A stretch of 64,000 nucleotides of DNA from DASUPK01 sp963815045 (GCA_963815045.1 CAWFET010000002.1:682001-746000); one strand, 5' to 3'. Counted from the stretch's first letter, positions 8,601 to 17,746 are shown. Notes: generated by a model from the sequence alone, not told the origin. Numbers and translations are program-made.

Positions 8601-9770
8601 TCAGAAGACGGCGCGCGCCGCACAGGCGCGCGCCTTCGCGGTCAGGCGGAGAATGCCGAGATCGCCGATTGCGGTCGTGAAGTTGCCGATGTGGCTGCTC
8701 ACGAAGCCGAAGGAGATGCCGGTGTCCGGATCGGCCCAGCCGCCGCTGCCGCCGAAGCCGTAGTGCCCCAGGGCTCGGGGTGCGGGGCTGCCCATTCCGA
8801 AGGCGTGGTGGAAGCCGAGCCGCCAGCGCATCCGCACGCCGAGCACGCGGTCCATGCCGCGGGTCTGGACCTTGCCGATCCTCGAGACCAGGTCGGGGGA
8901 GAGGAAGCGCTGCCCGTCGGGTCCGAGGCCCTCGTTGGCGAGGGGGACGTAGAGCCGGGATAGCCCGTCGGCGCTCAGCGCGCCATTGACAGCGGGCATC
9001 TCGGTGCGCCAGACCGCGGGTTCCGGTCCTCGGCAGAGCTCCTCGAAGCCCGGTGCATGGAGCGCGCGGAAGCCGGCTCGGGTGACCGGGAGCCAGCCGA
9101 GGAGGGGAGTCGCCGCGATGCCGAGTGCGGTGTAGATCCGCAGGGAGCTGCCGACCATCTCGGCCGGTCCCGGGTGCCCCTCACCTATTCCGATCTCCAG
9201 GCCGTCCGTGCCGAGCGGCTCGGCCAGCTCCGTACGAACCAGATCGCGCATGCCTTTCCCGGTCACCGCTCTGGCGAGGCCGGAGGCGAGCCAGCCGAAG
9301 GTGATCGCGTGGTAGGCGGGCCGGCCGGGCGGCCCCTGGCGGGTGGCCGCGGCGAGCCGGCGCTCCATGCCGATGTGGTCCATGAGCTCTTCGGCGTTCC
9401 GCGCCACGGCCTGCACGTCGTAGAGGCCCGCTCGGTGGCTGAGCAGCTCCCGCACCGTGACGTGCTCCTTGCCGGCGGCCGCGAACTCGGGCCAGTAGGA
9501 CGCCACCGGCAGGTCGTGGTCGATCAGCCCCCGGTCGGCGAGCCTGTGAATGACCATGGCGGCGAGACCCTTCGTCGCCGAGAAGCCGAGGGCCTGGGTC
9601 TCGGGGCGCCAGGGCCGGGTACGCGCGCGGTCCTCCCAGCCGATTCGCAGGTCGGCCAGGACGCGATCGCCGCTGCGCACCACGAGCGCGCCGCCGCGCG
9701 GCCCGCGGGCGGTCAGCGCCCTGAACTCCTCGGCGAGAGGCTCGAATCCCGTCGCAACGGTCCCTGCCAT
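8601..9770 (-). CDS. Serine hydrolase of the beta-lactamase/EstB family
   Basis: A 389-residue protein with the class C beta-lactamase-like fold of esterases and D-aminopeptidases. The SxxK motif reads SATK at residues 64-67. The Tyr motif is in YHAITFGWLASGL near 153, and a late HYGFGGSGGW segment fits the third motif. No signal peptide is evident, so it is probably a cytosolic esterase, not a resistance beta-lactamase. The substrate is unknown. It runs convergent to the PfpI-like gene and divergent from proA across 35 bases. CACACT lies seven bases before its ATG and may be its -10 box. Confidence 0.88.
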   Translation of the reverse strand: MAGTVATGFEPLAEEFRALTARGPRGGALVVRSGDRVLADLRIGWEDRARTRPWRPETQALGFSATKGLAAMVIHRLADRGLIDHDLPVASYWPEFAAAGKEHVTVRELLSHRAGLYDVQAVARNAEELMDHIGMERRLAAATRQGPPGRPAYHAITFGWLASGLARAVTGKGMRDLVRTELAEPLGTDGLEIGIGEGHPGPAEMVGSSLRIYTALGIAATPLLGWLPVTRAGFRALHAPGFEELCRGPEPAVWRTEMPAVNGALSADGLSRLYVPLANEGLGPDGQRFLSPDLVSRIGKVQTRGMDRVLGVRMRWRLGFHHAFGMGSPAPRALGHYGFGGSGGWADPDTGISFGFVSSHIGNFTTAIGDLGILRLTAKARACAARAVF

Positions 9771-9793
9771 CCGCCCCAGTGTGACGCCGTGGT

Positions 9794-9799
9794 TACCCT
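9794..9799 (+). promoter_or_regulatory. Leaderless-type -10 box of proA (TACCCT)
   Basis: TACCCT lies six bases before the proA ATG in the 35-base gap to the divergent hydrolase gene, with no Shine-Dalgarno. Confidence 0.5.
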
Positions 9800-9805
9800 T
9801 AATGC

Positions 9806-11071
9806 ATGGCGACTGCAGCCAAAACGGTCACCGAGGTCTGCCGTGATGCGAAGGACGCGTCCCACATGCTCGCTCGCGCCAAGCGTGACGAGAAGGACGC
9901 CTGCCTGCGGGATCTGGCCGACCGGATCGACGGGAACGTCCGGGCTCTGCTCGATGCGAACCGGGCCGATGTCGAGGCGGGTCGCGAGGAGGGTCTGAAC
10001 GAGGCCCTGCTCGACCGCCTCACGCTGACCGAGGCGCGGGTCGCCGAGATGGCCAAGGGGGTTCGCGAGATCGCCGATCTGGATGACCCGGTCGGAGAGG
10101 TCGTGGAGGGCTGGACCCTCGAAAACGGCCTGGAGGTTGCGAAGAAGAGGGTGCCGATCGGGGTGGTGGCCGTGGTCTACGAGGCTCGGCCGAACGTCAC
10201 GGTCGATGCGGCGGCGCTCTGCCTGAAGAGCGGGAATGCGGCGGTGCTGCGCGGATCGAGCAGCGCGGAGACCTCGAATGCGTTCCTGGCCGGCCTGATC
10301 GCGGATGCCCTGACAGCCGCGGAGCTGCCGGCCGGCGCCGTGTCGCTGCTCTCGGGCGGCGGGCACGAGCAGCTGGCCGAGCTCGCCACCGCCGAGGGAC
10401 TGGTCGATCTGATCATCCCGCGCGGGGGTGAGGGACTGAAGAACGCGCTCAAGGACGTCGCGAAGGTCCCGGTGATGTACGCGGCCGCGGGGAATTGCCA
10501 CGTCTACGTGCATCAGGACGCCGATCTCGAGATGGCGGAGCGGGTCGCGTACAACGCCAAGGTGCAGCGCCCGGGGGTGTGCAACGCGGCGGAGACGCTG
10601 CTCGTGCATCGAGATGTGGCGGCCGAGGTCCTGCCGGCGCTGCTGGCGAAGCTTGCGGATGCCGGGGTCGAGCTGGTCGGGGACCAGGCGACCCGCGAGG
10701 CGGCCGGATCGGTCGAGGTCGAGGAGGCGACGGACGCCGATTGGGACACGGAGTACCACGGCTTGAAGATGGCGGTCGGGGTCGTCGACTCGCTCGGCGA
10801 CGCTGTCGATCACATCAACCGGCACGGGACCGGGCATTCGGACGCGATCGTGACCAGCTCGAAGCAGGTGGGCGACGAGTTCACGGATGCGGTCGACTCG
10901 GCCGCCGTGTACGTCAACGCGTCCACGCGGTTCACCGACGGCTATGAGTTCGGGATGGGCGCGGAGATCGGGAACTCCACCCAGAAGCTGCACGCGCGCG
11001 GTCCGATCGGGCTGCGCGAGTTGACCACGACCAAGTACGTCGTCCACGGCAGCGGGCAGATCAGGGAGTAG
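9806..11071 (+). CDS. proA: Glutamate-5-semialdehyde dehydrogenase (gamma-glutamyl phosphate reductase)
   Basis: Second enzyme of proline synthesis; reduces gamma-glutamyl phosphate to the semialdehyde with NADPH. The 421 residues match the family length. Visible features include KKRVPIGVVAVVYEARPNVTVDAA, the IPRGGEGL segment, the catalytic Cys in RPGVCNAAETLL (near residue 259) and the C-terminal GAEIGNSTQKLHARGPIGL. A leaderless-type promoter drives it, and nadD then rsfS follow closely, an operon order common in actinobacteria. Confidence 0.97.
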   Translation: MATAAKTVTEVCRDAKDASHMLARAKRDEKDACLRDLADRIDGNVRALLDANRADVEAGREEGLNEALLDRLTLTEARVAEMAKGVREIADLDDPVGEVVEGWTLENGLEVAKKRVPIGVVAVVYEARPNVTVDAAALCLKSGNAAVLRGSSSAETSNAFLAGLIADALTAAELPAGAVSLLSGGGHEQLAELATAEGLVDLIIPRGGEGLKNALKDVAKVPVMYAAAGNCHVYVHQDADLEMAERVAYNAKVQRPGVCNAAETLLVHRDVAAEVLPALLAKLADAGVELVGDQATREAAGSVEVEEATDADWDTEYHGLKMAVGVVDSLGDAVDHINRHGTGHSDAIVTSSKQVGDEFTDAVDSAAVYVNASTRFTDGYEFGMGAEIGNSTQKLHARGPIGLRELTTTKYVVHGSGQIRE

Positions 11072-11084
11072 AGACGTCGCTCGG

Positions 11085-11672
11085 ATCGGGGTCCTGGGCG
11101 GGGCCTTCAACCCGCCCCACGTGGGACATCTACTGCTCGCCCAGGAGGCGCGCTGGCAGCTCGAGATCGATCGGGTCCTTCTGATGGTGACCCGGCGGGC
11201 GCCGCACAAGGAGATCGAGGACGATCCCGGGCCGGAGGTCAGGCTGGAGATGGCCGTGCTCGCGGCCGAGGGTGAGGATGGGGTGGAGGCGTCGGCGCTC
11301 GAGGTGGAGCGGGATGAGGTCTCGTACAGCTACAGGACGCTCGAGCTGCTCGCCGAGCGGGAGGGGGGGAGTGAGCTGTTCTTCCTGATGGGCGCGGACA
11401 TGGCCGCCGGGCTGGCCGGCTGGAAGGAGCCCGCGCGGGTGCTGGAGCTGGCGCGGCTCGCCGTGGTGCCGCGGCCCGGTGTGGGGCTTGGGGCGGTGAA
11501 CTCGGCGCTGGAGCGGCTCGGTGCATCCGACAGGGCTGAGATAGTCGATATGCCACTTTGCGGAGCGTCCTCGACCACAGTCAGGCAGCGAGCGCGGGAG
11601 GGAAAGCCGCTCCGGCACCTCGTTCCGGATCCGGTGATCAGGGTGATCGGGGAGAGGGGCTTGTACCGGTGA
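11085..11672 (+). CDS. nadD: Nicotinate-nucleotide adenylyltransferase, no canonical start codon
   Basis: Makes nicotinate adenine dinucleotide in NAD synthesis. The N-terminal nucleotide-binding motif GGAFNPPHVGH is present and the late SSTTVR motif matches the family. The first canonical start in frame is GTG 11121, which encodes the V of that motif and would delete it. Between the stop of the previous frame (11022) and 11121 there is no ATG, GTG or TTG. Candidates are GTC at 11076, seven bases after GGGAG and giving an ARIGVLGG start, or ATC at 11085. The coordinates use ATC and the true start is open. The gene sits 13 bases after proA, overlaps rsfS at GTGA, and is about 195-198 residues long. 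Confidence 0.85.
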   Translation: MGVLGGAFNPPHVGHLLLAQEARWQLEIDRVLLMVTRRAPHKEIEDDPGPEVRLEMAVLAAEGEDGVEASALEVERDEVSYSYRTLELLAEREGGSELFFLMGADMAAGLAGWKEPARVLELARLAVVPRPGVGLGAVNSALERLGASDRAEIVDMPLCGASSTTVRQRAREGKPLRHLVPDPVIRVIGERGLYR

Positions 11673-12085
11673 CCCGGGGGAAGGAGATGACCTCGGAGGA
11701 GCTGGCGAGCCGGCTGGCCGCGATCGCCGACGACAAGAAGGCGACCGACCTGATCGCGCTCGACGTGCGGCAGCTGGTCGGCTACACGGACTACCTGGTG
11801 ATCTGCACGGCCCGCAACGAGCGGCAGGCGAAGGCGATTCACGACGAGGTCTACCACCAGCTGAAGAGGGACGGGTGGCTCCCGGCTCGGGTTGAGGGTG
11901 AGAGGGAGGCCGAGTGGGTGTTGATGGATTACCTGGATGCGGTGCTGCACGTGTTCACGCCGGAGCCGCGCGAGCGGTACCGGCTCGAGCAGCTCTGGGG
12001 CGAGGCCGGGCAGCTGGAATTGGACTTGGCTAGCGGCCACCAGGCCGCAGCACTTCGGAGCGGCGGCGAAGCCGCCGCGACTTAG
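11669..12085 (+). CDS. rsfS: Ribosomal silencing factor RsfS (Iojap/YbeB)
   Basis: Binds ribosomal protein L14 (uL14) and blocks subunit joining in starvation. The core KKATDLIALDVRQLVGYTDYLVICTARNERQ through WVLMDYLDAVLHVFTPE is diagnostic. The chosen GTG at 11669 overlaps the nadD stop (GTGA) and follows GGGGAGAGGGG at usable spacing; ATG 11687 is an alternative. The gene gives 138 residues. The family core ends near YRLEQLWG. The last about 20 residues (after LELDL) are Ala/Gly-rich and encoded by palindrome-rich DNA, so they look like a late extension. The pairing with nadD is widely conserved. Confidence 0.95.
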   Translation: MTRGKEMTSEELASRLAAIADDKKATDLIALDVRQLVGYTDYLVICTARNERQAKAIHDEVYHQLKRDGWLPARVEGEREAEWVLMDYLDAVLHVFTPEPRERYRLEQLWGEAGQLELDLASGHQAAALRSGGEAAAT

Positions 12086-12108
12086 GTGGGGCGGCCGCTC
12101 GTGGCCGC
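12033..12108. repeat. Cluster of three palindromes at the rsfS 3' end
   Basis: Three hairpins follow each other: GCGGCC-N4-GGCCGC (12033-12048), an 8-bp stem GCGGCGGC-GAA-GCCGCCGC (12060-12078) and GCGGCC-N6-GGCCGC (12091-12108). The first two lie in the rsfS coding tail and the third just after its stop. No T-tract follows, so a plain intrinsic terminator is not supported. Confidence 0.6.
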
Positions 12109-12140
12109 GACCTGATGGCGAAGCCGTCCGGCGCTCTTTC

Positions 12141-12146
12141 TAGCCT
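12141..12146 (+). promoter_or_regulatory. Leaderless-type -10 box of the DivIVA-domain gene (TAGCCT)
   Basis: TAGCCT lies seven bases before the GTG at 12154. It supports that start over the ATG at 12115, which lies upstream of this box. Confidence 0.5.
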
Positions 12147-12153
12147 TCCCCTC

Positions 12154-12852
12154 GTGTCGAAGGAGCGCTTCCGGCGCACCGTGCGCGGTTATGACCCCGA
12201 GCAGGTCGACGCGGCCATTCAGGCACGCGACGCTCGGCTGGCCCGCCTGGAGCGGGAGGCGCAGCGGCTCGCCGAGCGGGTCGTGGAGCGGGAGAAACGG
12301 TTGCAGGAGTTCTTGAAGAAGCCGATGGCCGCGACCGTGACGAAGGGGATCGAGGAGATCTATGGGCAGGCGCGCCGCCAGGCCACGCGGATCCGGATGA
12401 AGGCGCTCGAGGACGCTGTGCAGATGGCGGACCGGGTGACCGAGCTCACGGGACTCAGGGATGAGCTGGGTGCGCGCGTCAACGAGCTTGCCGAGGTGGC
12501 GAAGGAGCGGCTGGGGCTGGAGGCCGAGGATCGGCCCGCGGTCGGGACGGAGCCGGCCCAGGCCGGCGTGTACTCCGGGGAGGTCGAGATCGAGGTGGGG
12601 CCGTTCAAGGACTTCGCGCAGCTGACCGGGTTCGAGGACGCCGCGAAGGGCATCGACGGCGCGTCTCAGATCAAGGTGAAGAGGTTCTCGGGCGGGCGGG
12701 CCTGGGTCTCGATGAGCCTCGAGAGCCCGATCGACCTGCTGAGGGCGCTGGAGGAGACGGCTCCCTTCGACTTCGTGGTTCGCGACACGCGCCAGAGCGG
12801 CGTGGTCCTCGACGTGGACGACGGCCAGGCCGGCGAGCACCGCGCGGCGTAG
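12154..12852 (+). CDS. DivIVA-domain coiled-coil protein
   Basis: A 232-residue protein starting MSKERFRRTVRGYDPEQVDAAIQ, which matches the N-terminal membrane-curvature domain of DivIVA proteins (RGYDxxQVDxxI). A long charged coiled coil covers about residues 20-75. A second region of about 85 residues near the C-terminus (FKDFAQLTGFEDAAKGI onward, ending QSGVVLDV) is not part of classical DivIVA. It resembles domains that follow coiled coils in some actinobacterial cell-envelope regulators, but I cannot name it. A role in polar growth or septum placement is likely by family. The longer ATG start at 12115 would add 13 residues. Confidence 0.75.
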   Translation: MSKERFRRTVRGYDPEQVDAAIQARDARLARLEREAQRLAERVVEREKRLQEFLKKPMAATVTKGIEEIYGQARRQATRIRMKALEDAVQMADRVTELTGLRDELGARVNELAEVAKERLGLEAEDRPAVGTEPAQAGVYSGEVEIEVGPFKDFAQLTGFEDAAKGIDGASQIKVKRFSGGRAWVSMSLESPIDLLRALEETAPFDFVVRDTRQSGVVLDVDDGQAGEHRAA

Positions 12853-12923
12853 CACTCCCTCTCTCCACACTTTCCTGACGCTCCGCGCGTCTCGCGTCAC
12901 TCGATCGAGGCGAGTATCGGCAG

Positions 12924-13335
12924 GTGCTCACCTCCAATGACAAGGGGAACATCGCCGAGGCTGGCGATCGCGTTGGAGGCGACGAAGCTGGGAATTGGTG
13001 TCCTTCGGCCGATTGCCGAGCATGGCCGCTATGACCTCGCGTTCGATCTGGGCAACCAGGTCGCCCGCGTCCAGTGCAAATGGGCGACGTTGGTGAACGA
13101 TGTCATCCGCGTCTACCTGACCTGCATCCAGGTATACGAGCCGCGGGGTACAGGTCCGAACCAGCTATACGCCGAGGAGATCGACTATGTGGCGGCCTAC
13201 TGCCAGGACCTGGCGTCCTGTTACCTGCTTCCGGTCGGGCTCTTCGCAGATCGATCGGCGGTGCACCTCCGATTACGGCGGCCCAGAAACAACCAGAGGG
13301 CGGCTATAAACTGGGCGCAGCAATACTTGCTCTCT
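12924..13335 (+). pseudogene. Frameshifted PD-(D/E)XK endonuclease (group I intron endonuclease-like)
   Basis: Resembles the family of PD-(D/E)XK nucleases related to intron-encoded I-Ssp6803I. Reading from GTG 12924 gives VLTSNDKGNIAEA, the usual family start. The rest, AIALEATKLGIGVLRPIAEHGRYDLAFDLG then ARVQCKWA, is in another frame. Removing the T at 12962 joins them as NIAEAAIALEATK, so one extra base breaks the gene. The catalytic pattern is partly visible: D in RYDLAF and QxK in VQCKWA. The second frame has no stop before the tRNA gene at 13336 and reads straight into it. Expression from ATG 12937 would lack the N-terminal motif. Either a true pseudogene or a base-call error would explain it. 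Confidence 0.75.
13305..13310 (+). promoter_or_regulatory. Likely -10 box of the tRNA-Ala gene (TATAAA) inside the nuclease frame
   Basis: TATAAA, close to consensus, ends 25 bases before the tRNA 5' end. In the nuclease frame it spans codons GCT ATA AAC. ATA is very rare in such GC-rich coding DNA, which suggests the bases are kept for promoter function. Confidence 0.5.
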
Positions 13336-13407
13336 GGGGCTGTAGCTCAGTTGGGAGAGCGCCGCCATGGCATGGCGGAGGTCAGGGGTTCGAGCCCCCT
13401 AGCTCCA
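13336..13407 (+). tRNA. tRNA-Ala (anticodon GGC), one base short
   Basis: Cloverleaf parts: acceptor 5' strand GGGGCTG, D stem GCTC/GAGC with loop AGTTGGGA, anticodon stem CCGCC/GGCGG with loop ATGGCAT (anticodon GGC), a five-base variable region, and T arm AGGGG-TTCGAGC-CCCCT. The acceptor 3' strand is AGCTCC plus discriminator A, one base less than the usual seven, so G7 has no partner unless it takes the last T-stem base. The total is 72 bases without CCA where 73 is normal, and CCA is not encoded. It may still be functional, be a damaged copy, or carry a sequence error. Confidence 0.9.
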
Positions 13408-13643
13408 CTCCCTCAACCGGCGACGAGGTTGTCGTCGGCGCTCATGAGTTCCGCGAGAAGTTCGGCTACTGGATGGAGCGCGCTGCTGCCGGCGACGAGA
13501 TCCTGATCACCCGCCGCGGTCGCCGCTACGCCCGTCTCGGTCCACCGGATCCGCAGCTCTCCACCACAGATACCGCCTCGGCTCCAGAGCGAGCACCGGC
13601 CCCGGCGGCGGCCGGTCCCGGTACTGCGCGTACTTCGCGCTGA
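13408..13643 (+). pseudogene. Phd/YefM antitoxin-like segment without its own start codon
   Basis: Directly after the tRNA one frame reads VVVGAHEFREKFGYWMERAAAGDEILITRRGRRYARLGPP, typical of the N-terminal DNA-binding fold of Phd/YefM antitoxins (the xEFRxxxGxxxxRAxxGxExxITRRGxxxARL pattern). No ATG, GTG or TTG lies between the tRNA and the domain in this frame. The frame continues upstream through the tRNA, and one added T after 13400 would join it to the nuclease frame. The recognisable domain ends near 13557; the tail to 13643 overlaps the convergent flavoenzyme gene and is probably meaningless. No toxin gene is adjacent. Confidence 0.6.
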
Positions 13644-13977
13644 GCGCCGCCAGCCCCTCCGCGGCATCGGCCGCGTCGACGATGCTCACCTCACCCAGCA
13701 CCTGCACCCAGGCCAGCCGATCCCACTCGTCGGAGTACCGGTCCACCGTCAGGGCCGCCCGTGGGTCCCGCCGCAGAAATCGCACTCGCGCCGGCTCCCC
13801 GGCCCGCTTCGGCTTCTCGTCGATAGCGCTCCAGATCCGCCCGCCCGCGACCGCGAACGTCACGGGCAGCACCCGCGGTGCCCCCTCCTCGTCCAGCAAC
13901 CCCAGCCGCCCGACCCGCTCGGTCTCCAGCAATTCGTTTGCCCACGCAACTAACTCGGTAGGTTGACTGTCAGCCAC
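13507..13977 (-). CDS. PPOX-class F420-dependent oxidoreductase
   Basis: A 156-residue split-barrel flavin/F420 protein. The order VGRLGLLDEEGAPRVLPVTFAVAGGRIW, SAIDEKPKR, RVRFLRRDPRAALTVDRYSDEWDRLAWVQVLGEV and AKYAQYRDRPPPGPVLALEPRRYLWW fits the TIGR03668-type F420-dependent subfamily. Members use F420H2 or FMN to reduce small molecules; the substrate is unknown. The GTG start has TAAGTT six bases upstream. The last about 20 residues overlap the Phd-like segment on the other strand. A second F420-type enzyme is divergent 31 bases away. Confidence 0.85.
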   Translation of the reverse strand: MADSQPTELVAWANELLETERVGRLGLLDEEGAPRVLPVTFAVAGGRIWSAIDEKPKRAGEPARVRFLRRDPRAALTVDRYSDEWDRLAWVQVLGEVSIVDAADAAEGLAALSAKYAQYRDRPPPGPVLALEPRRYLWWRAADPVDRDGRSGDRGG

Positions 13978-13983
13978 TGAACG

Positions 13984-13989
13984 AACTTA
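13984..13989 (-). promoter_or_regulatory. Leaderless-type -10 box of the PPOX gene (TAAGTT)
   Basis: On the minus strand TAAGTT lies six bases before the GTG start at 13977. The divergent gene on the plus strand instead has a clear Shine-Dalgarno (AAAGGAG). Confidence 0.45.
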
Positions 13990-14008
13990 GTCGACCAAAG
14001 GAGCGCGA

Positions 14009-14875
14009 ATGGAGCTTGGAATCGGACTGCCGAACACAGTTCCCGGGACGACCGGTGACCAGCTCACCGACTGGGCCCGCGCGGCCGAGGACGCCGGCTT
14101 CAGCAGCCTCGGAACCATCGACCGCATCGTCTTCCCGAACTACGAGCCCGTGGTCGCACTCTCCGCCGCGGCGGCGGTCACCGAGCGCATCAAGCTGGTC
14201 ACCGACGTCATGCTCGGGCCGCTGCGCCAGAACCCGGCGATGATCGCCAAGCAGTTCCTCTCCCTCGACGCCTTGGCCGGCGGCGACCGCGCCGTCCTCG
14301 GCATCGGAGTCGGCGGTCGCGAGGACGACTACGAGATCAGCGACCTGGACATGTCCGGGCGCGGCAAGTGGCTCGACGACGCCCTGGCGAAGATCCGCGA
14401 CATCTGGAACGCCGAGGGCGACCTCGAGTCGAAGGTCGGCCCCCGCCCGACCGGCAAGGGCCCATCCCTCATGGTCGGCGGATACATCCAGAAGGCCTTC
14501 GAGCGGGCCGCCAGGTACGGCGACGGGTGGACCCAGGGGGGCTCCGGCCCCTCGCAGTTCGGAGCTGACGTCTCCAACCTCGACGATGCCTGGAAGAAGG
14601 CCGGCCGCGACGGACAGCCCCGCACCCTGGCCCTGGGGTACTTCTGCCTCGGCCCCGACGCCCAGGCCGACGTCGAGTCCTACGTGAACGCCTACTACGC
14701 CTGGCTGGGCGACGAGGCGGTCCAGGGCATCATCTCCAGCGCGCCCAAGGACGCCGACGGCGTCAAGTCCCTCCTGGAGGCCTACGAGGAATGGAACTGC
14801 GACGAGCTCATCCTGTTCCCCTGCACGAGCGACCCCGAGCAGGTCACCCTCCTGGCCGAGGCCGCCGGCCTCTAG
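14009..14875 (+). CDS. LLM-class flavin/F420-dependent oxidoreductase
   Basis: A 288-residue luciferase-like TIM-barrel protein starting MELGIGLPNTVPGTTGDQLTDWARAAEDAGF. It has TERIKLVTDVMLGPLRQNPAMIAKQFLSLDALAGGDRAVLGIGVG, the usual core of this class. The family binds FMN or F420 and carries out monooxygenation or hydride transfer; the substrate cannot be told. Two cysteines near the C-terminus (NCDELILFPC) are unusual but have no known role. AAAGGAG precedes the ATG. Divergent to a PPOX F420-type protein, so both may serve one redox pathway. Confidence 0.88.
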   Translation: MELGIGLPNTVPGTTGDQLTDWARAAEDAGFSSLGTIDRIVFPNYEPVVALSAAAAVTERIKLVTDVMLGPLRQNPAMIAKQFLSLDALAGGDRAVLGIGVGGREDDYEISDLDMSGRGKWLDDALAKIRDIWNAEGDLESKVGPRPTGKGPSLMVGGYIQKAFERAARYGDGWTQGGSGPSQFGADVSNLDDAWKKAGRDGQPRTLALGYFCLGPDAQADVESYVNAYYAWLGDEAVQGIISSAPKDADGVKSLLEAYEEWNCDELILFPCTSDPEQVTLLAEAAGL

Positions 14876-15024
14876 CCGGCGAGGCGGCGACAGGACTGTT
14901 GCGTTAGCAAACGATTAAGCCGGGGTATGGCGCTCAAAGGAACCTCACCACGTAAGCCGCCCGCCGAACCGCGGCGCTGCATGTGAGCGTCGGCTGTTCG
15001 GCCGGCAAGGAAGGAGACAGTTAG
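14876..15024 (+). promoter_or_regulatory. Leader and promoter region of the acetate transporter
   Basis: 149 bases without a gene. It is less GC-rich around TTGCGTTAGCAAACGATTAAG (14899-14919), followed by TATGGC at about 14927. The TTAGCAAACG part could be an operator half-site, but no known motif is matched. GGAAGGAGACAG just before the next start is a strong Shine-Dalgarno. Confidence 0.3.
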
Positions 15025-15651
15025 ATGGAATCTTCGAGGCCAGCCTCATCATGGATTCCTGCCGATCCGGGACCCCTCGGGCTTGCCGGATTCGCCATGA
15101 CCACGTTCGTTCTCAGCATGTTCAACGCGAACATCGTCAGTAACGCCGGGGAACCGGTGGTTCTGGGATTGGCGCTTGCTTACGGCGGCATCGCACAGCT
15201 GCTTGCCGGAATGTGGGAGTTCCGCACCGGCAACACCTTCGGCGCGGTCGCCTTCTCGTCATACGGCGCTTTCTGGATTTCCTTCTGGGCGCTGGTGACG
15301 TTCTTCGCGAAGGACATCCCGGAGGCTCACGCCGGAAGCGCGATCGGCCTCTATCTCTGGGCCTGGGCGATCTTCACCACCTACATGTTCGTCGCTTCGC
15401 TGCGCACCACCGGTGCCGTCGCCCTCGTGTTCCTTCTGCTGTCGATCACATTCATCCTGCTCGGCGCAGGCAACAGCGGTGGCAACGAGAACGTCATCCA
15501 CTGGGGCGGCTACGTCGGGCTCGCCACGGCGGTCGCGGCCTGGTACGCGTCATTCGCCGCGGTGATCAACTCGACATTCGGCCGGAGCATCGCGCCGGTC
15601 ATGCCGCTGCAGGTCGCGCGGGGTGAGGAGGTGGACCCGGCAGGACGCTAG
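15025..15651 (+). CDS. Acetate/succinate transporter of the GPR1/FUN34/YaaH family
   Basis: A 208-residue six-helix membrane protein. The family signature NPAPLGL appears as DPGPLGLAGFAMTTFVLSMFNA, followed by the YGGIAQLLAGMWEFRTGNTFGAVAFSSYGAFWISFW block, which is diagnostic. Helices alternate with short loops to about residue 195. Members such as SatP move acetate with protons. The next gene, 106 bases downstream, is acetyl-CoA synthetase, so the two form an acetate scavenging unit. It has a strong Shine-Dalgarno. Confidence 0.93.
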   Translation: MESSRPASSWIPADPGPLGLAGFAMTTFVLSMFNANIVSNAGEPVVLGLALAYGGIAQLLAGMWEFRTGNTFGAVAFSSYGAFWISFWALVTFFAKDIPEAHAGSAIGLYLWAWAIFTTYMFVASLRTTGAVALVFLLLSITFILLGAGNSGGNENVIHWGGYVGLATAVAAWYASFAAVINSTFGRSIAPVMPLQVARGEEVDPAGR

Positions 15652-15757
15652 ACGTCGCAGCGCAGGCCGGGGGCGGCGCCGCATCGCCGGCGCCGCCCAC
15701 CGGCCTCGGCCTTCGGCGGGGAGTAGCTTTGAACCCAGAACAGACTTAGGAGGAGAG

Positions 15758-17746
<1,989 letters not shown>

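Noticed and set aside
11558..11668. Longer rsfS start at ATG 11558
   Set aside because: It would overlap nadD by 115 bases with a low-complexity sequence not found in RsfS; GTG 11669 with the GTGA overlap fits better.
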